A DNA stretch of 62,495 nt from JBCCFW01 sp039029535 (GCA_039029535.1 JBCCFW010000024.1:1-62495), one strand, 5' to 3'. Shown: positions 16,654 through 26,029, numbered from the stretch's first letter. Program-made: numbers and translations. The notes: generated from the letters alone by a model not told the origin.

Positions 16654-17829
16654 TCACGGGCGGCCCGTCGCGTCGGCCTCGAAGAAACCGAGGGACCCGG
16701 CCGATGCCACGTAGAGGTCGTTGCAGTCGAGGGGGCCCTTGCCGAAAGCGACGTTGGCCGCCGCCGGCACGCCGAACAACAGCTGCTCGGGCATGCCCCA
16801 GGTGTCGTCGAAGCGCAGCAGGATGCCGGCGCCGTTGTCGGTCACGTAGTAGCGACCCATCTCGTCCTTGCCGATGCCGTCGGGGTTGCCGCCGTCTCCG
16901 CTGAGCATCACCCGGTCCGTCTCGGTCATGGTGGCGTCGAGGGTCAGCCGCCAGATGTTGCCGGTGAAGTAGCTCAGGACGATGAGCGTGCCGTCGTCGT
17001 CGAAGAGCAAGCCATTGGCCCCGGGGACGCCGGAGGTGGTGACCTCCGTGCGCGAGCCGGCGTCGTCGACCCGGTAGACGCGACCGCCCCCGAAGTCGCT
17101 GTAGTAGATGGCCTCGTCGGGGCCGACGATGAGGCCGTTGGAGCCACCGGGGCTGGGGTAGAGCACTGTCGCCGTCGGTGTCATCGCGTCGAGGTCGATG
17201 GAGTAGACGTTGTCGTCGGGGGCGGCCACGAAGAGCGTGCGGTCGCTCTCGCGCACGGCCATGCCCCAGACGGTGCCGGCCGACGCCAGGCGCACCCAGC
17301 GGTCCTCGGCCGTGCCGCCCGGGGGCCGACGACCCACGAACCCACGCTGTGAGTAGTAGACGGTCCCGTCGGCGCCGATGGCCAGACCTTCCGTGCCCGT
17401 GATGTCAGCGACCGGAACGACCTCGTCGCCGCAGCTCACCATCGGGGGCGGGCAGGGGGAGGGGTTCGGTCGCTCCATGCCGGCAGAGTCGGTGCCGAGA
17501 CCGGTCTCGACTCCGGCGGCGTCGGCGGAGCTGAGCAGGTAGTAGTGAGCCGTGGGGGAGAGCAGCTCGTCGATGAGCGCGGCCTCGCTGCTCGTTCCCG
17601 GCAGGTCGCAGCGTCCGTCGGGACCACCGACGTGCTGGTACTCGTCGAGCCGGTCCAGGTCGCCGCGGTAGAGGTGGAAGACGGCCGGCATCGGGGCGGT
17701 GTCGTCCGGGATCAGCTCGACCACCAGGTCGGCGCCCATGCCTCGTCGGAGACGCAGCTCGGGCTCCTGGGCGGTGGCGGTGGTGACGACGGAGAGCACG
17801 AGCAGGAGGCAGGGGAGTCGGCGGTTCAC
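16654..17829 (-). CDS. Secreted SMP-30/NHL-like beta-propeller
   Basis: This 391-residue protein starts at a GTG with a signal peptide (LPCLLLVLSVVTTATAQ). Residues 145-390 carry propeller blades of the SMP-30/gluconolactonase type, such as 'EGLAIGADGTVYYSQ', 'NGLIVGPDEAIYYSDFGGG' and 'NPDGIGKDEMGRYYVTDNG'. The N-terminal 130 residues look like a separate beta domain with paired Cys. It probably binds or hydrolyses a small ligand outside the cytoplasm. It ends 31 bp before the DUF3179 start and is likely the first gene of that operon. Confidence 0.87.
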   Translation of the reverse strand: MNRRLPCLLLVLSVVTTATAQEPELRLRRGMGADLVVELIPDDTAPMPAVFHLYRGDLDRLDEYQHVGGPDGRCDLPGTSSEAALIDELLSPTAHYYLLSSADAAGVETGLGTDSAGMERPNPSPCPPPMVSCGDEVVPVADITGTEGLAIGADGTVYYSQRGFVGRRPPGGTAEDRWVRLASAGTVWGMAVRESDRTLFVAAPDDNVYSIDLDAMTPTATVLYPSPGGSNGLIVGPDEAIYYSDFGGGRVYRVDDAGSRTEVTTSGVPGANGLLFDDDGTLIVLSYFTGNIWRLTLDATMTETDRVMLSGDGGNPDGIGKDEMGRYYVTDNGAGILLRFDDTWGMPEQLLFGVPAAANVAFGKGPLDCNDLYVASAGSLGFFEADATGRP

Positions 17830-18001
17830 GGTGTTCTTCCCGAGGGCGATGAGAGGGGCGCCGAGGATCTCATGCCCACACCCCCCAATGGCTCCGTCGC
17901 AACGGGAGCGTCACGCGTCTCGTTTTTGTTCGACCCCGAAGGGCTCGGTTGACGGAATTCACTCTGCTGGCATGCGGAAGATGAACGTAATCCATGCGCG
18001 T

Positions 18002-18020
18002 CCTTAACGCCCGTTTCCGA
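18002..18020 (+). promoter_or_regulatory. Weak Pho-box-like element upstream of the porin
   Basis: Between the divergent SMP-30-like and porin genes, the sequence has TTAACG at 18004 and TTCCGA at 18015, an 11-bp spacing like the half-site spacing of PhoB/PhoP boxes. A TTGACG lies at 17949. The match is partial and rests on the gene context and on the similar TTAACG upstream of pstS. Confidence 0.25.
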
Positions 18021-18123
18021 CCCTTCGCCAGCCCCAAGAAGAAGTCACTCGGGAGTTGCTGAGGCCACGGTCCATGACGGGGCGTGGCCCACTTCCCAAC
18101 CAAGCCCAAGGACTGGCACCAAC

Positions 18124-19314
18124 ATGATGAAGAACGCTGCTGCTACCGCCCTGGCGGTCGCCCTGGCCTTCCCCGCCGTCGCCGGCAACGTCGACGGCAA
18201 GTACAAGCCCGGCAAGGGCTTCTCGTTCGAGAGCGCCGATGGCTCGGCGAAGATCAACCTCGGTGGCCGCATCCAGGCGCGCTACACCTACGAGGAGTTC
18301 GACAGCGACCGCGGCTCGGTCTCGTCCCCCGTCGAGGACGAGGGCACCTTCACGGCCGAGCGCGTCCGTTTCCACGCGAAGGGTCACATCTTCGACAACT
18401 GGCACTACAAGTTCCAGGCCGACTTCGGCAAGGGCACGTCCGAGAACCTCAAGGACGCCAGCCTGACTTACAAGCACGGCTCGCAGTTTGCCGTGACCAT
18501 GGGTCAGTTCAAGGTGGGCTTCGACCACCAGCAGCGGACCTCCTCCGGCAAGCAGATGTTCGTCGACCGCTCGAACTCCGCTCGCAAGCTCGGCATCAGC
18601 CGCGACATCGGCGTCATGATTCACGGCAGTGCTGCCGACAAGCGCTTCCAGTGGAACCTCGGCGTCTACAACGGTGAGGGCGAGGATCGCTCCAACCCGA
18701 ACGACGGCTACATGGCCGCCGGCCGCATCGCCTTCCACCCGAACGGCGACTACGGTCACTCCGAGCACGACCTCGAGCGGACCGACGACCACCTCTGGCT
18801 GATCTCCCTCGGCGCCGCGCTGAACTCCGACCGCATCGGCACCTTCTCCAGCTTCGACACCCACACCGACATGACCTCCTGGGTGTTCTCGGTTGGCTAC
18901 AAGCACGCCGGTTTCAACGTCCAGGGTGAGTACTACTCGCGTGACAACGACGTCGACTGCGTGAACTGCGGTGCGGACTCCACCTCCGCGATGACGATCG
19001 CCGACACCAGCTTCGACTCCGAGGCGTGGTACCTCCAGCTCGGCTATGTCTTCGCGCAGGACTGGGCCCTCTCCGGTCGCTACGGCATCTACGATCCCAA
19101 CACCTCCAACCTGACCGACTCCTACCGCTGGGACGAGGAGACCGAGGCCATGATCGGCGTCTCCAAGTACTTCCAGGGTGTCGGCCACTCGCTGAAGTTC
19201 GACGCGGATGTCTCCTTCCTCGAGGAGGAGTTCGTCAACTCCAACACGTCTGGCACCTTCAAGGACAGCTACGACGACACCCGCGTCCGTCTCCAGCTCC
19301 AGATCGTCTTCTAA
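18124..19314 (+). CDS. OprP/OprO-like phosphate-selective porin
   Basis: This 396-residue outer-membrane beta-barrel has a signal peptide (MMKNAAATALAVALAFPAVAG). Alternating amphipathic strands run throughout, for example 'INLGGRIQARYTYEEF', 'WHYKFQADFGKG' and 'FNVQGEYYSRDN'. It ends with 'RVRLQLQIVF', a typical C-terminal aromatic BAM signal. Features such as 'QFKVGFDHQQRTSSGKQMFVDRS' and 'SRDIGVMIHG' match the O/P porin family. It lies directly upstream of phoU-pstSCAB, which supports phosphate or polyphosphate uptake. An internal pair of Cys (VDCVNCG) may form a loop disulfide. Confidence 0.9.
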   Translation: MMKNAAATALAVALAFPAVAGNVDGKYKPGKGFSFESADGSAKINLGGRIQARYTYEEFDSDRGSVSSPVEDEGTFTAERVRFHAKGHIFDNWHYKFQADFGKGTSENLKDASLTYKHGSQFAVTMGQFKVGFDHQQRTSSGKQMFVDRSNSARKLGISRDIGVMIHGSAADKRFQWNLGVYNGEGEDRSNPNDGYMAAGRIAFHPNGDYGHSEHDLERTDDHLWLISLGAALNSDRIGTFSSFDTHTDMTSWVFSVGYKHAGFNVQGEYYSRDNDVDCVNCGADSTSAMTIADTSFDSEAWYLQLGYVFAQDWALSGRYGIYDPNTSNLTDSYRWDEETEAMIGVSKYFQGVGHSLKFDADVSFLEEEFVNSNTSGTFKDSYDDTRVRLQLQIVF

Positions 19315-19325
19315 TCGATCTCCCA

Positions 19326-19358
19326 CGAACGGGGGCTCCGAGGGCAGGCTCCCGTTCG
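19326..19358 (+). terminator. Hairpin after the porin gene
   Basis: A stem of about 10 bp (19326-19335 with 19349-19358, one G-U pair) lies 11 nt after the porin stop. There is no downstream T-run, so it may be a terminator aided by Rho or an mRNA 3' stabiliser. Confidence 0.5.
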
Positions 19359-19415
19359 AGAAGTCCGATGCCGGATCCTGCAGCACCGGCGCCGGTCTTG
19401 CCCTCAGCAACTCCT

Positions 19416-19454
19416 CCGCCCGCGAGCCGTTTTTTTGGAGCGGCTCGCGGGCGG
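19416..19454 (+). terminator. 14-bp perfect inverted repeat with a T7 loop
   Basis: Two 14-bp arms (19416-19429 and 19441-19454) pair perfectly around an 11-nt loop starting with seven T residues. It lies between the porin and phoU. A T-run inside the loop is not the usual terminator layout, so it might instead be processed RNA or a partial-termination element separating highly expressed porin from the pst genes. Confidence 0.45.
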
Positions 19455-19522
19455 TACCTTCTTGGGTGCCGCCATTCGACCCGACTGCCACGGGCATCGG
19501 TGATCCGGGTTAAACTCCCATC

Positions 19523-20218
19523 ATGTTGTTGCTCCGCCGTGCGATGGACGACCTCAAGGGCCGAACGGTTTCCCTGGGCGCTCTCGTCGAGAGGGCTCTC
19601 GACGAGTCTCTCGCTGCCCTCTTCGCGCGAGATGCCGAGCGGGCCGTCAAGGTCGTGCAGGCCGACCGCGAGATCGACCGACTCGAGGTCGAGATCGAGG
19701 AGGAGTGCCTCAAGGTCCTGGCCCTCCATCAGCCGGTCGCGGCCGACCTCCGATTCGTGGCCGCCATCCTCAAGCTGACCAACGATCTCGAGCGCATCGG
19801 CGACCTGGCCGTCGACCTGTCTCAGCGGGCTGCCTCACTGGCCTGGCAGCCGCCCATCGCGTTCGTGCCGACCCTCAGCGAGATGGCCGATCCGGTGAAG
19901 AGCATGGTGCGGCGGAGCCTCGACTCCCTGGTGGAGCTCGACTCGGAGCTCGCCCGCGAGGTGCTCATCGCCGACGACGAGATCGACGAGCTTCATCGTC
20001 GTGCCTTCCAGGAAGTCACCGACCGCTTGCGCGAGCAGCCCGAACACGTCGATGCCCACATCCAGATGCTCTCGACCTCGCGCTATCTCGAGCGAATCGC
20101 CGACCACGCGACCAACATCGCCGAGGACGTCATCTACTTCCTCGAAGGGCAGATCGTTCGCCACGAAACGCGCCGACGGACCACCGAGGGGAGTGGGGTG
20201 GAACGACCCGTTGAATGA
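19523..20218 (+). CDS. phoU: Phosphate transport system regulatory protein PhoU
   Basis: This 231-residue protein is a two-lobed helical bundle with the PhoU metal-binding repeats. These are seen in 'LTNDLERIGDLAVDLSQR' in the first lobe and 'ISRYLERIADHATNIAED'-like sequence in the second (here TSRYLERIADHATNIAEDV). PhoU links Pst transport to the PhoR kinase and limits phosphate import. It precedes pstS by about 130 bp, an unusual order since phoU is often last. No phoR/phoB pair is in the window. Confidence 0.95.
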   Translation: MLLLRRAMDDLKGRTVSLGALVERALDESLAALFARDAERAVKVVQADREIDRLEVEIEEECLKVLALHQPVAADLRFVAAILKLTNDLERIGDLAVDLSQRAASLAWQPPIAFVPTLSEMADPVKSMVRRSLDSLVELDSELAREVLIADDEIDELHRRAFQEVTDRLREQPEHVDAHIQMLSTSRYLERIADHATNIAEDVIYFLEGQIVRHETRRRTTEGSGVERPVE

Positions 20219-20259
20219 CGGTGCGTCAATCTCGTCCAACAGGTGAGCAAGAAATCGTC

Positions 20260-20280
20260 CTGTTAACGCGATCTTGACGG
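20260..20280 (+). promoter_or_regulatory. Candidate Pho box upstream of pstS
   Basis: CTGTTAAC followed by ATCTTGACGG gives two similar half-sites (TTAAC and TTGAC) with 11-bp spacing, about 65 bp before the pstS start. The layout fits PhoB/PhoP direct repeats. The downstream -10 is not clear, which is common at Pho promoters. Confidence 0.4.
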
Positions 20281-20345
20281 AGAGTGTCCATCCTCACGAC
20301 ATCGCATCTCTCCAAGTTCAAGACACCCCCATTCGGAGGTTGATG

Positions 20346-21338
20346 ATGTCCACCAAGCGACCCTGGCTGGTCCTCTGTCTCGTGGCCTTCCTCGCCACTC
20401 CCGCCCTCGGGGTCGAAGTCGATCCCAACCTTCCCTCCTACGAGCCCGTGAAGGGCGTGTCCGGCTCCATCAAGAGTGTCGGCTCGGACACCATGAACAA
20501 CCTCATGACCCTCTGGGCCGAGGGCTTCCTTCGGATGTACCCGAACGTCCAGGTCGAGATCGAGGGCAAGGGCTCATCGACGGCTCCGCCGGCGCTCATC
20601 GCGGGCACCTCGAACTTCGGGCCCATGAGCCGCAAGATGAAGTCGAAGGAGCTCGATCAGTTCGAGAAGGAGTTCGGCTACAAGCCGGTCCAGCTCCCGA
20701 CCGGCATCGACATGCTCGCCATCTACGTGAACAAGGACAACCCGCTCGACGAGCTCTCGCTCCCCGAGGTCGACGCGATCTTCTCGAAGACCCGCAAGCT
20801 CGGTCACCAGAGCGACGTGCGCAAGTGGGGCGACGTCGGCATGAAGGGCACGTTCCGCAGCAAGCCCATCTCCGTCTACGGCCGCAACGCCGCCTCGGGC
20901 ACCTACGGCTTCTTCAAGAAGCACGTCCTGGGCAAGGGTGACTACAAGGACTCCGTGAAGGAGCAGCCCGGTAGCTCCTCGGTGGTTCAGGGCATCGCGT
21001 CCGACCTCTACGGCATCGGCTACAGCGGCATCGGCTACAAGACGGCCGACGTCAAGACTCTCTCCCTGGCTGCGGATGCCGGTGAGCCCGCCGTGCCCGC
21101 GACTCCCGAGAACGCCTACTCCGGCGACTACCCTCTCTCCCGCTTCCTCTGGCTGAGCGTGAACTACCGCCCGGGCAGTCAGCTCGACCCGCTGCGCCGC
21201 GAGTTCGCGAAGTTCATCTACAGCAAGCAGGGGCAGGAGATCGTCGTCAAGGACGGCTACTACCCCGTGACCGCCGACATCGCTCGCAACGCCCTCGCGG
21301 AGCTCGGCATCAGTCCCTCCCAGTACGCCGGGTACTAG
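20346..21338 (+). CDS. pstS: Phosphate ABC transporter substrate-binding protein PstS
   Basis: This 330-residue periplasmic protein has a signal peptide (STKRPWLVLCLVAFLATPALG). The phosphate-site motifs are visible: 'SVGSDTMNNLMTLW' near the N-terminus, 'KGSSTAPPALIAG' with 'FGPMSRKM', and 'RNAASGTYGFF'. It captures phosphate for PstCAB. GGAGG sits 6 nt before the ATG at 20346; the ATG at 20343 is in frame but too close to it. A large hairpin follows the stop. Confidence 0.95.
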   Translation: MSTKRPWLVLCLVAFLATPALGVEVDPNLPSYEPVKGVSGSIKSVGSDTMNNLMTLWAEGFLRMYPNVQVEIEGKGSSTAPPALIAGTSNFGPMSRKMKSKELDQFEKEFGYKPVQLPTGIDMLAIYVNKDNPLDELSLPEVDAIFSKTRKLGHQSDVRKWGDVGMKGTFRSKPISVYGRNAASGTYGFFKKHVLGKGDYKDSVKEQPGSSSVVQGIASDLYGIGYSGIGYKTADVKTLSLAADAGEPAVPATPENAYSGDYPLSRFLWLSVNYRPGSQLDPLRREFAKFIYSKQGQEIVVKDGYYPVTADIARNALAELGISPSQYAGY

Positions 21339-21348
21339 CTGCTTGCTC

Positions 21349-21387
21349 GGGCGGAGAAATCGACCTCGAAGTCGGTTCTCTCCGCCC
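21349..21387 (+). terminator. Intercistronic hairpin between pstS and pstC
   Basis: A long stem (9 bp GGGCGGAGA/TCTCCGCCC, extended by about 7 inner pairs after one bulged base) caps on CTCGAA, 10 nt after the pstS stop. It lacks a strong T-run. In binding-protein operons such hairpins protect the upstream message and reduce read-through, so the binding protein is made in excess of the permeases. Confidence 0.6.
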
Positions 21388-21560
21388 CCCTCGATCCGTT
21401 ACCATCCTCGCGTTCCAGCAAGAGATGATGACCGCGCGGGCTGTCGGCCCGCAGTGAGAGCCTGACCGGCGAATTGCGGCGGTCGCGGGCTCGCAGCCTT
21501 CCTCGGCCCGCCCTCCCGGTGGGTCCGGCGATCCCACCTTCCCGGGCCGGATGACACGCC

Positions 21561-24128
21561 ATGGCCGAGTCGAGCTTCACCGGACGTCGCCGGGAGCGTC
21601 GCACCAGCAACCGGGTGTTGCTGATCGACCACCTCGCCAAGTGGACGATCACCGTCGGCGGTCTGAGCACCATCGGTGCCGTCCTGCTGGTCTGCTTCTT
21701 CCTGGCCTGGGTCGTCGTTCCGCTCTTTGGCGGCGGCGACATCAGCGAGCCGACCCAGAGTGCCGCGGAGGGCCGGTCCCGTGTCCTGCTGTCGGACGAG
21801 TACCGACTGGCGAGCTACACGGTCGACGAAGACGGTCGCATCGCCCTCTCCCGCACGGACACCGGTGAGCTGCTCGCCGAGCACCGACCGCTGACGGTTG
21901 CGCCCACGGCCTTCGCCACGGGTCCGGGGAGCGAGCAAGTCGTGTTCGGGTTCCCCGACGGTCGAGTGCAGCTCGTCCGCTGTGCCTTCGTCAGCGAGTT
22001 CCTCGAGCCCGAGGACGCGCCGGACGACCTCGCGTTGCTCGAAGAGGGCGCCATCCGACAGTCGGGCTCGCGGCTCGCCGTTCGCACTCCCGAAGGTCAG
22101 ATCCGATTCCAGGGCCTCGAGGTCACGGCGTCCGAGCCCCTGGACCTCGGCGGTGGTAGCGAGATTCTCCTGGTCGATCACCTCGAGCGCCCCAGCGGCT
22201 CGGTGATCGCGAGCTACGACCGCAACGGTCAGCTCCGCTGCGTTCAGGCGCGGACCAAGCGGAATCTCCTCACCGGCAAGACGACCACGCGGCTGACTCA
22301 CCTCGACCTTCCTGCGCCGCCGACCCGCTCCACTCCTCCGAGCGAGCTCTTCCTCCTCGGGCTCGGCGATGCGCTGCTCCTACTCTGGCCCGATGGCACG
22401 GGCCAGCGCTACGACCTGAGAGACCGACGAGCGGTGGTCGTTGCCGAATCGCTCGAGCTCGTCGAGCCCGGCCGTCGTCTGACCGCAGCCGGTCTCCTCA
22501 ACGGGCGGACGACGCTCGTCGTTGGAGACGATGCCGGCGGGCTCTCGTCGTGGTTCTTGGTGAAGCCCGAAGAAACGCCGGCTCCCACCACCGACGGAGC
22601 GGAGCTCGTTCGTGCTCACGAGTTCCCCAGCGGCAGTGCCGCGATCACGGCCCTGGCACCCTCGGTGCGAAGCCGGCTGCTCGCCGTCGGCGACGCCAGC
22701 GGCACTGTCCGTGTCGTGCAGGCGACCACCGAGGACCTCATCGCCGAAGCGAGCACGGGCGCAAGCGGTCCAGTGCTCGCGCTGGCCATCACGCCCAAGG
22801 ACGACGGGCTGCTCGTGCGCTCCGGCGGATCGATGCACGGGTGGAGCTTGGAGCCGGGCTACCCGGAAGCCACGCTCAGCGCGCTCTTCCGACCGGTTTG
22901 GTACGAGGGCTACGAGCAACCGACCCATGCCTGGCAGAGCAGCAGCGGCACCGACGACTTCGAGATGAAGCTCGGGCTCTGGCCACTCATCTTCGGGACC
23001 CTCAAGGCCACCCTCTACTCGATGCTCTTCGGAGCGCCTCTCGCGCTGCTGGCCGCCATCTACACCAGCGAGTTCCTCGGCTCGGCCAAGGCCAAGATCA
23101 AGCCGACCATCGAGCTCATGGCCAGCCTGCCGAGCGTCGTGCTCGGCTTCCTGGCGGCGTTGGTCATTGCGCCGGTCATCGAACAGGCCATCGTTCCCAG
23201 CATCTGCGTGTTCTTCACGGTGCCCTTCATGTTGCTGCTGGGGGCTCGCCTCTGGCAGCTCCTGCCGTCGGATGCGCTCATTCGCTTCGACAACCTGCGA
23301 CCATTGGCAGCGGGCGTGGCTCTGCCTCTCGGCATGGCCATGGCCTTCTTGATCGCCCCCTTGGTCGAGAAGGTGCTGTTCGCCGGCGACGTCTTGCTCT
23401 GGCTCGACGGCCAGACCGGGAGCGGCGGTGGCGGCTGGGTGCCGCTCTTGTTGCCACTGGCCGCGCTGCTCGTCGTTCTCGGTGGCGACCGCGTGGTCGA
23501 CCCGATCTTGCGCGAGCGAGTGCAGGGTCGGTCGGGCGCCGCCCTGGCGGACCTGCTCGTCTTCCTGGCGGCCACCGTGGCCACGCTGGTCATCGCCTTC
23601 GGCGTGTCGCAGCTCTTGGCCGCTCTCGGGTGGGACCCGCGGGGCTTGCACTTCGGCACCTACGTTCAGCGCAACGCGATGATCGTCGGCTTCGTGATGG
23701 GCTTCGCCATCATCCCCATCATCTACACCATCGCCGACGACGCGCTCTCCGCCGTGCCCGAGCACCTGCGCTCGGCCTCACTGGGCTGCGGTGCCACCCG
23801 CTGGCAGACCGCGCGCTACGTCATCATTCCCACGGCGATGAGCGGTCTCTTCTCGGCTCTGATGGTCGGGCTCGGTCGCGCGGTGGGTGAGACCATGATC
23901 GTGCTCATGGCCGCCGGCAACACGCCGGTCATGGAGTGGAACATCTTCAACGGCTTCCGGACGCTCTCGGCCAACATCGCCGTCGAGCTTCCCGAGGCGG
24001 TCCAGGGCAGCACCCACTACCGCACCTTGTTTCTGGCTGCCCTCGTCCTCTTCGCGATGACCTTCGTTCTCAACACGGTGGCGGAGCTCGTTCGCATCCG
24101 CTTCCGCCGTCGGGCCTTCGAAGCATGA
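21561..24128 (+). CDS. pstC: Phosphate ABC transporter permease PstC with a propeller-like extracytoplasmic domain
   Basis: This 855-residue protein has TM1 at about residues 30-55. A region of about 400 residues follows (56-460) with repeated WD40-like strands, such as 'SRLLAVGDASGTVRVVQATTEDLIAE'. Last comes the permease core with about six TM segments and the EAA loop 'VPEHLRSASLGCGATRWQTARY'. E. coli PstC has about 319 residues. Long PstC proteins with this insert are known in Pseudomonas and relatives. The insert may dock PstS or sense periplasmic conditions. The stop overlaps the pstA start (ATGA). Confidence 0.93.
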   Translation: MAESSFTGRRRERRTSNRVLLIDHLAKWTITVGGLSTIGAVLLVCFFLAWVVVPLFGGGDISEPTQSAAEGRSRVLLSDEYRLASYTVDEDGRIALSRTDTGELLAEHRPLTVAPTAFATGPGSEQVVFGFPDGRVQLVRCAFVSEFLEPEDAPDDLALLEEGAIRQSGSRLAVRTPEGQIRFQGLEVTASEPLDLGGGSEILLVDHLERPSGSVIASYDRNGQLRCVQARTKRNLLTGKTTTRLTHLDLPAPPTRSTPPSELFLLGLGDALLLLWPDGTGQRYDLRDRRAVVVAESLELVEPGRRLTAAGLLNGRTTLVVGDDAGGLSSWFLVKPEETPAPTTDGAELVRAHEFPSGSAAITALAPSVRSRLLAVGDASGTVRVVQATTEDLIAEASTGASGPVLALAITPKDDGLLVRSGGSMHGWSLEPGYPEATLSALFRPVWYEGYEQPTHAWQSSSGTDDFEMKLGLWPLIFGTLKATLYSMLFGAPLALLAAIYTSEFLGSAKAKIKPTIELMASLPSVVLGFLAALVIAPVIEQAIVPSICVFFTVPFMLLLGARLWQLLPSDALIRFDNLRPLAAGVALPLGMAMAFLIAPLVEKVLFAGDVLLWLDGQTGSGGGGWVPLLLPLAALLVVLGGDRVVDPILRERVQGRSGAALADLLVFLAATVATLVIAFGVSQLLAALGWDPRGLHFGTYVQRNAMIVGFVMGFAIIPIIYTIADDALSAVPEHLRSASLGCGATRWQTARYVIIPTAMSGLFSALMVGLGRAVGETMIVLMAAGNTPVMEWNIFNGFRTLSANIAVELPEAVQGSTHYRTLFLAALVLFAMTFVLNTVAELVRIRFRRRAFEA

Positions 24129-25873
24129 GCACTGCGGCAGCTCCTCCTGGCGACTCCTCCTCGACGCGTCGTTCACGTCGCAGCGCGCCCCTCACCGGTC
24201 TTCGGGCTCGTGGTGAGCCGATGTTGTGGCTCACCGGCGGCACCCTCGTCACCTGCGTGGTGATGATCGTCGGGCTGCTGGCGCTGGTGATCTGGCAGGG
24301 CGTCAGCACCTTCTGGCCCAGGGAGCTCGTCCTGCTCGAGACCGTCGATGGCGACATCCGAGCAGGCGAGGTCACGCGACGTGAGAGCTTCGGCCTCGCC
24401 GAGGGCATGGAGTCGCTCAGCGAAGCGGCCCGCGAGGCGGCGGAGACGCGGCTCGCGCGTGGATTCGATCAATCGGATCGGCGCCTGCTCCGGACGGGCA
24501 ACTTCGATCTCACCGGCACGCACTTCCACTGGGTGCCCGACTTCGCGGTGACACGCGACGAGCGGCCCGAATGGGGCATCGTCGCCGAGAGGATGGAGTG
24601 GGGCCGTTTCTACGGTGAGCCCGTCGGCTTCCGCATCGGTGACGAACGAGTCGCCGAGGGACCGGAGGCCTCATGGCAGGCCTACCGCGAGCATCACGAC
24701 GACGTTCGCGAGCGTTTCGAGGCCCGCCGGGACCTCGAGACCCACGATGTCGGCAAGGTGAACCATCGATTGGAAGAGGCTCGACTGGAGCGACGTCAAG
24801 CCGAGCTCTCGCATGGCACCAGCAGTGAGCGCTGGCTCCAGGCCGACGCCCACTTCCAGGAGGTCCAGACCTGGGCCGAGGACGGCTTCGCTGCCATTCG
24901 CGTCCAGATCAACGAGCTCGACGACGAGAACGATCGCTTCGTCCTCCTGATGAAGACCTTCGACGGTGAGGAGGTCGAGCTCGGTCTCGCCGACATCGTC
25001 CGTGCCTATCCGGCCAATCAGCTCGGCTTCTTCGACAAGCTGGGGATCTATGCCAGCCGCTGGTGGGAGTTCTTCTGGGACGACCCACGTGAAGCCAACA
25101 GCGAGGGCGGTGTCTTCCCGGCCATCTTCGGCACGGTGACCATGACGCTCATCATGTCGCTGGTGGTCGTGCCGCTCGGTGTCCTGGCTGCTCTCTACCT
25201 TCGCGAGTATGCACAGGCCGGGATGGTCGTCTCGACCGTGCGCATCGCCATCAACAACCTGGCGGGCGTTCCGAGCATCGTGTTCGGCGTGTTCGGGTTG
25301 GGCTTCTTCTGCTACATCATGGGGGCCGGGCTCGATCAGCTCTTCTTCGAGTCACGTCTTCCCAACCCGACCTACGGCACCGGTGGCCTGCTCTGGGCCT
25401 CGCTGACGCTCGCGCTCTTGACCTTGCCCGTCGTCATCGTCGCAACCGAAGAAGCGCTGGCGGCCGTGCCTCGCTCGATGCGTGAGGGCTCCTTCGCCTG
25501 CGGTGCGAGCAAGTGGCAGACCATCCGTCGCATCGTGTTGCCGAGGGCTCTACCGGGAATCTTGACCGGTGCCATCCTCGCCATGGCGCGAGGTGCCGGT
25601 GAGGTCGCACCTCTCATGCTCGTCGGTGCCGTCAAGCTCGCGCCCGAGCTTCCGGTGGACGGCGTGTTCCCCTTCGTTCACCCGCACCGCAGCTTCATGC
25701 ACCTCGGCTTCCACATCTACGACCTCGGCTTCCAGAGCCAGAACTCCGAGGCCGCCAAGCCGATGGTCTTCACGACCACCCTGCTCCTGATCCTGATCAT
25801 CGCGTCCCTCAACTTGGCCGCCGTCCTCCTGAGAACCCGTCTCTCCAAGAAATTCGACGTTGGCCAATTCTGA
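24125..25873 (+). CDS. pstA: Phosphate ABC transporter permease PstA, enlarged
   Basis: This 582-residue protein has TM1 at about residues 35-58, then about 250 residues of extracytoplasmic sequence with a charged, coiled-coil-like part ('HRLEEARLERRQAELS'). The permease core follows with 'YLREYAQ', the EAA loop 'VPRSMREGSFACGASKWQTI' and terminal TMs. E. coli PstA has about 296 residues. The insert parallels that of PstC, so the two probably form a joint periplasmic platform. The ATG at 24125 overlaps the pstC stop; the longer open frame upstream lies inside pstC. Confidence 0.93.
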   Translation: MSTAAAPPGDSSSTRRSRRSAPLTGLRARGEPMLWLTGGTLVTCVVMIVGLLALVIWQGVSTFWPRELVLLETVDGDIRAGEVTRRESFGLAEGMESLSEAAREAAETRLARGFDQSDRRLLRTGNFDLTGTHFHWVPDFAVTRDERPEWGIVAERMEWGRFYGEPVGFRIGDERVAEGPEASWQAYREHHDDVRERFEARRDLETHDVGKVNHRLEEARLERRQAELSHGTSSERWLQADAHFQEVQTWAEDGFAAIRVQINELDDENDRFVLLMKTFDGEEVELGLADIVRAYPANQLGFFDKLGIYASRWWEFFWDDPREANSEGGVFPAIFGTVTMTLIMSLVVVPLGVLAALYLREYAQAGMVVSTVRIAINNLAGVPSIVFGVFGLGFFCYIMGAGLDQLFFESRLPNPTYGTGGLLWASLTLALLTLPVVIVATEEALAAVPRSMREGSFACGASKWQTIRRIVLPRALPGILTGAILAMARGAGEVAPLMLVGAVKLAPELPVDGVFPFVHPHRSFMHLGFHIYDLGFQSQNSEAAKPMVFTTTLLLILIIASLNLAAVLLRTRLSKKFDVGQF

Positions 25874-26029
25874 GCGAATCCTAACGATTCCCTTGAATCA
25901 GGCCGGGATGCTCCCTTGGAGCACGTCTTCGGAGCCGGCGATTGGCCGGACGCTGTCACCCATCAGAGGGTGTCCGACGGCCGAGTCGGATGTAGATTGG
26001 GGTCACCCTTGCGCAGAGGAGCCTTCGTG

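Noticed and set aside
18004..19497. Long open frame antisense to the porin gene
   Set aside because: It mirrors the strong codon bias of the porin, is Val/Gly/Ala-rich with no domain, and has no start signals. High-GC genes often leave such antisense frames open.
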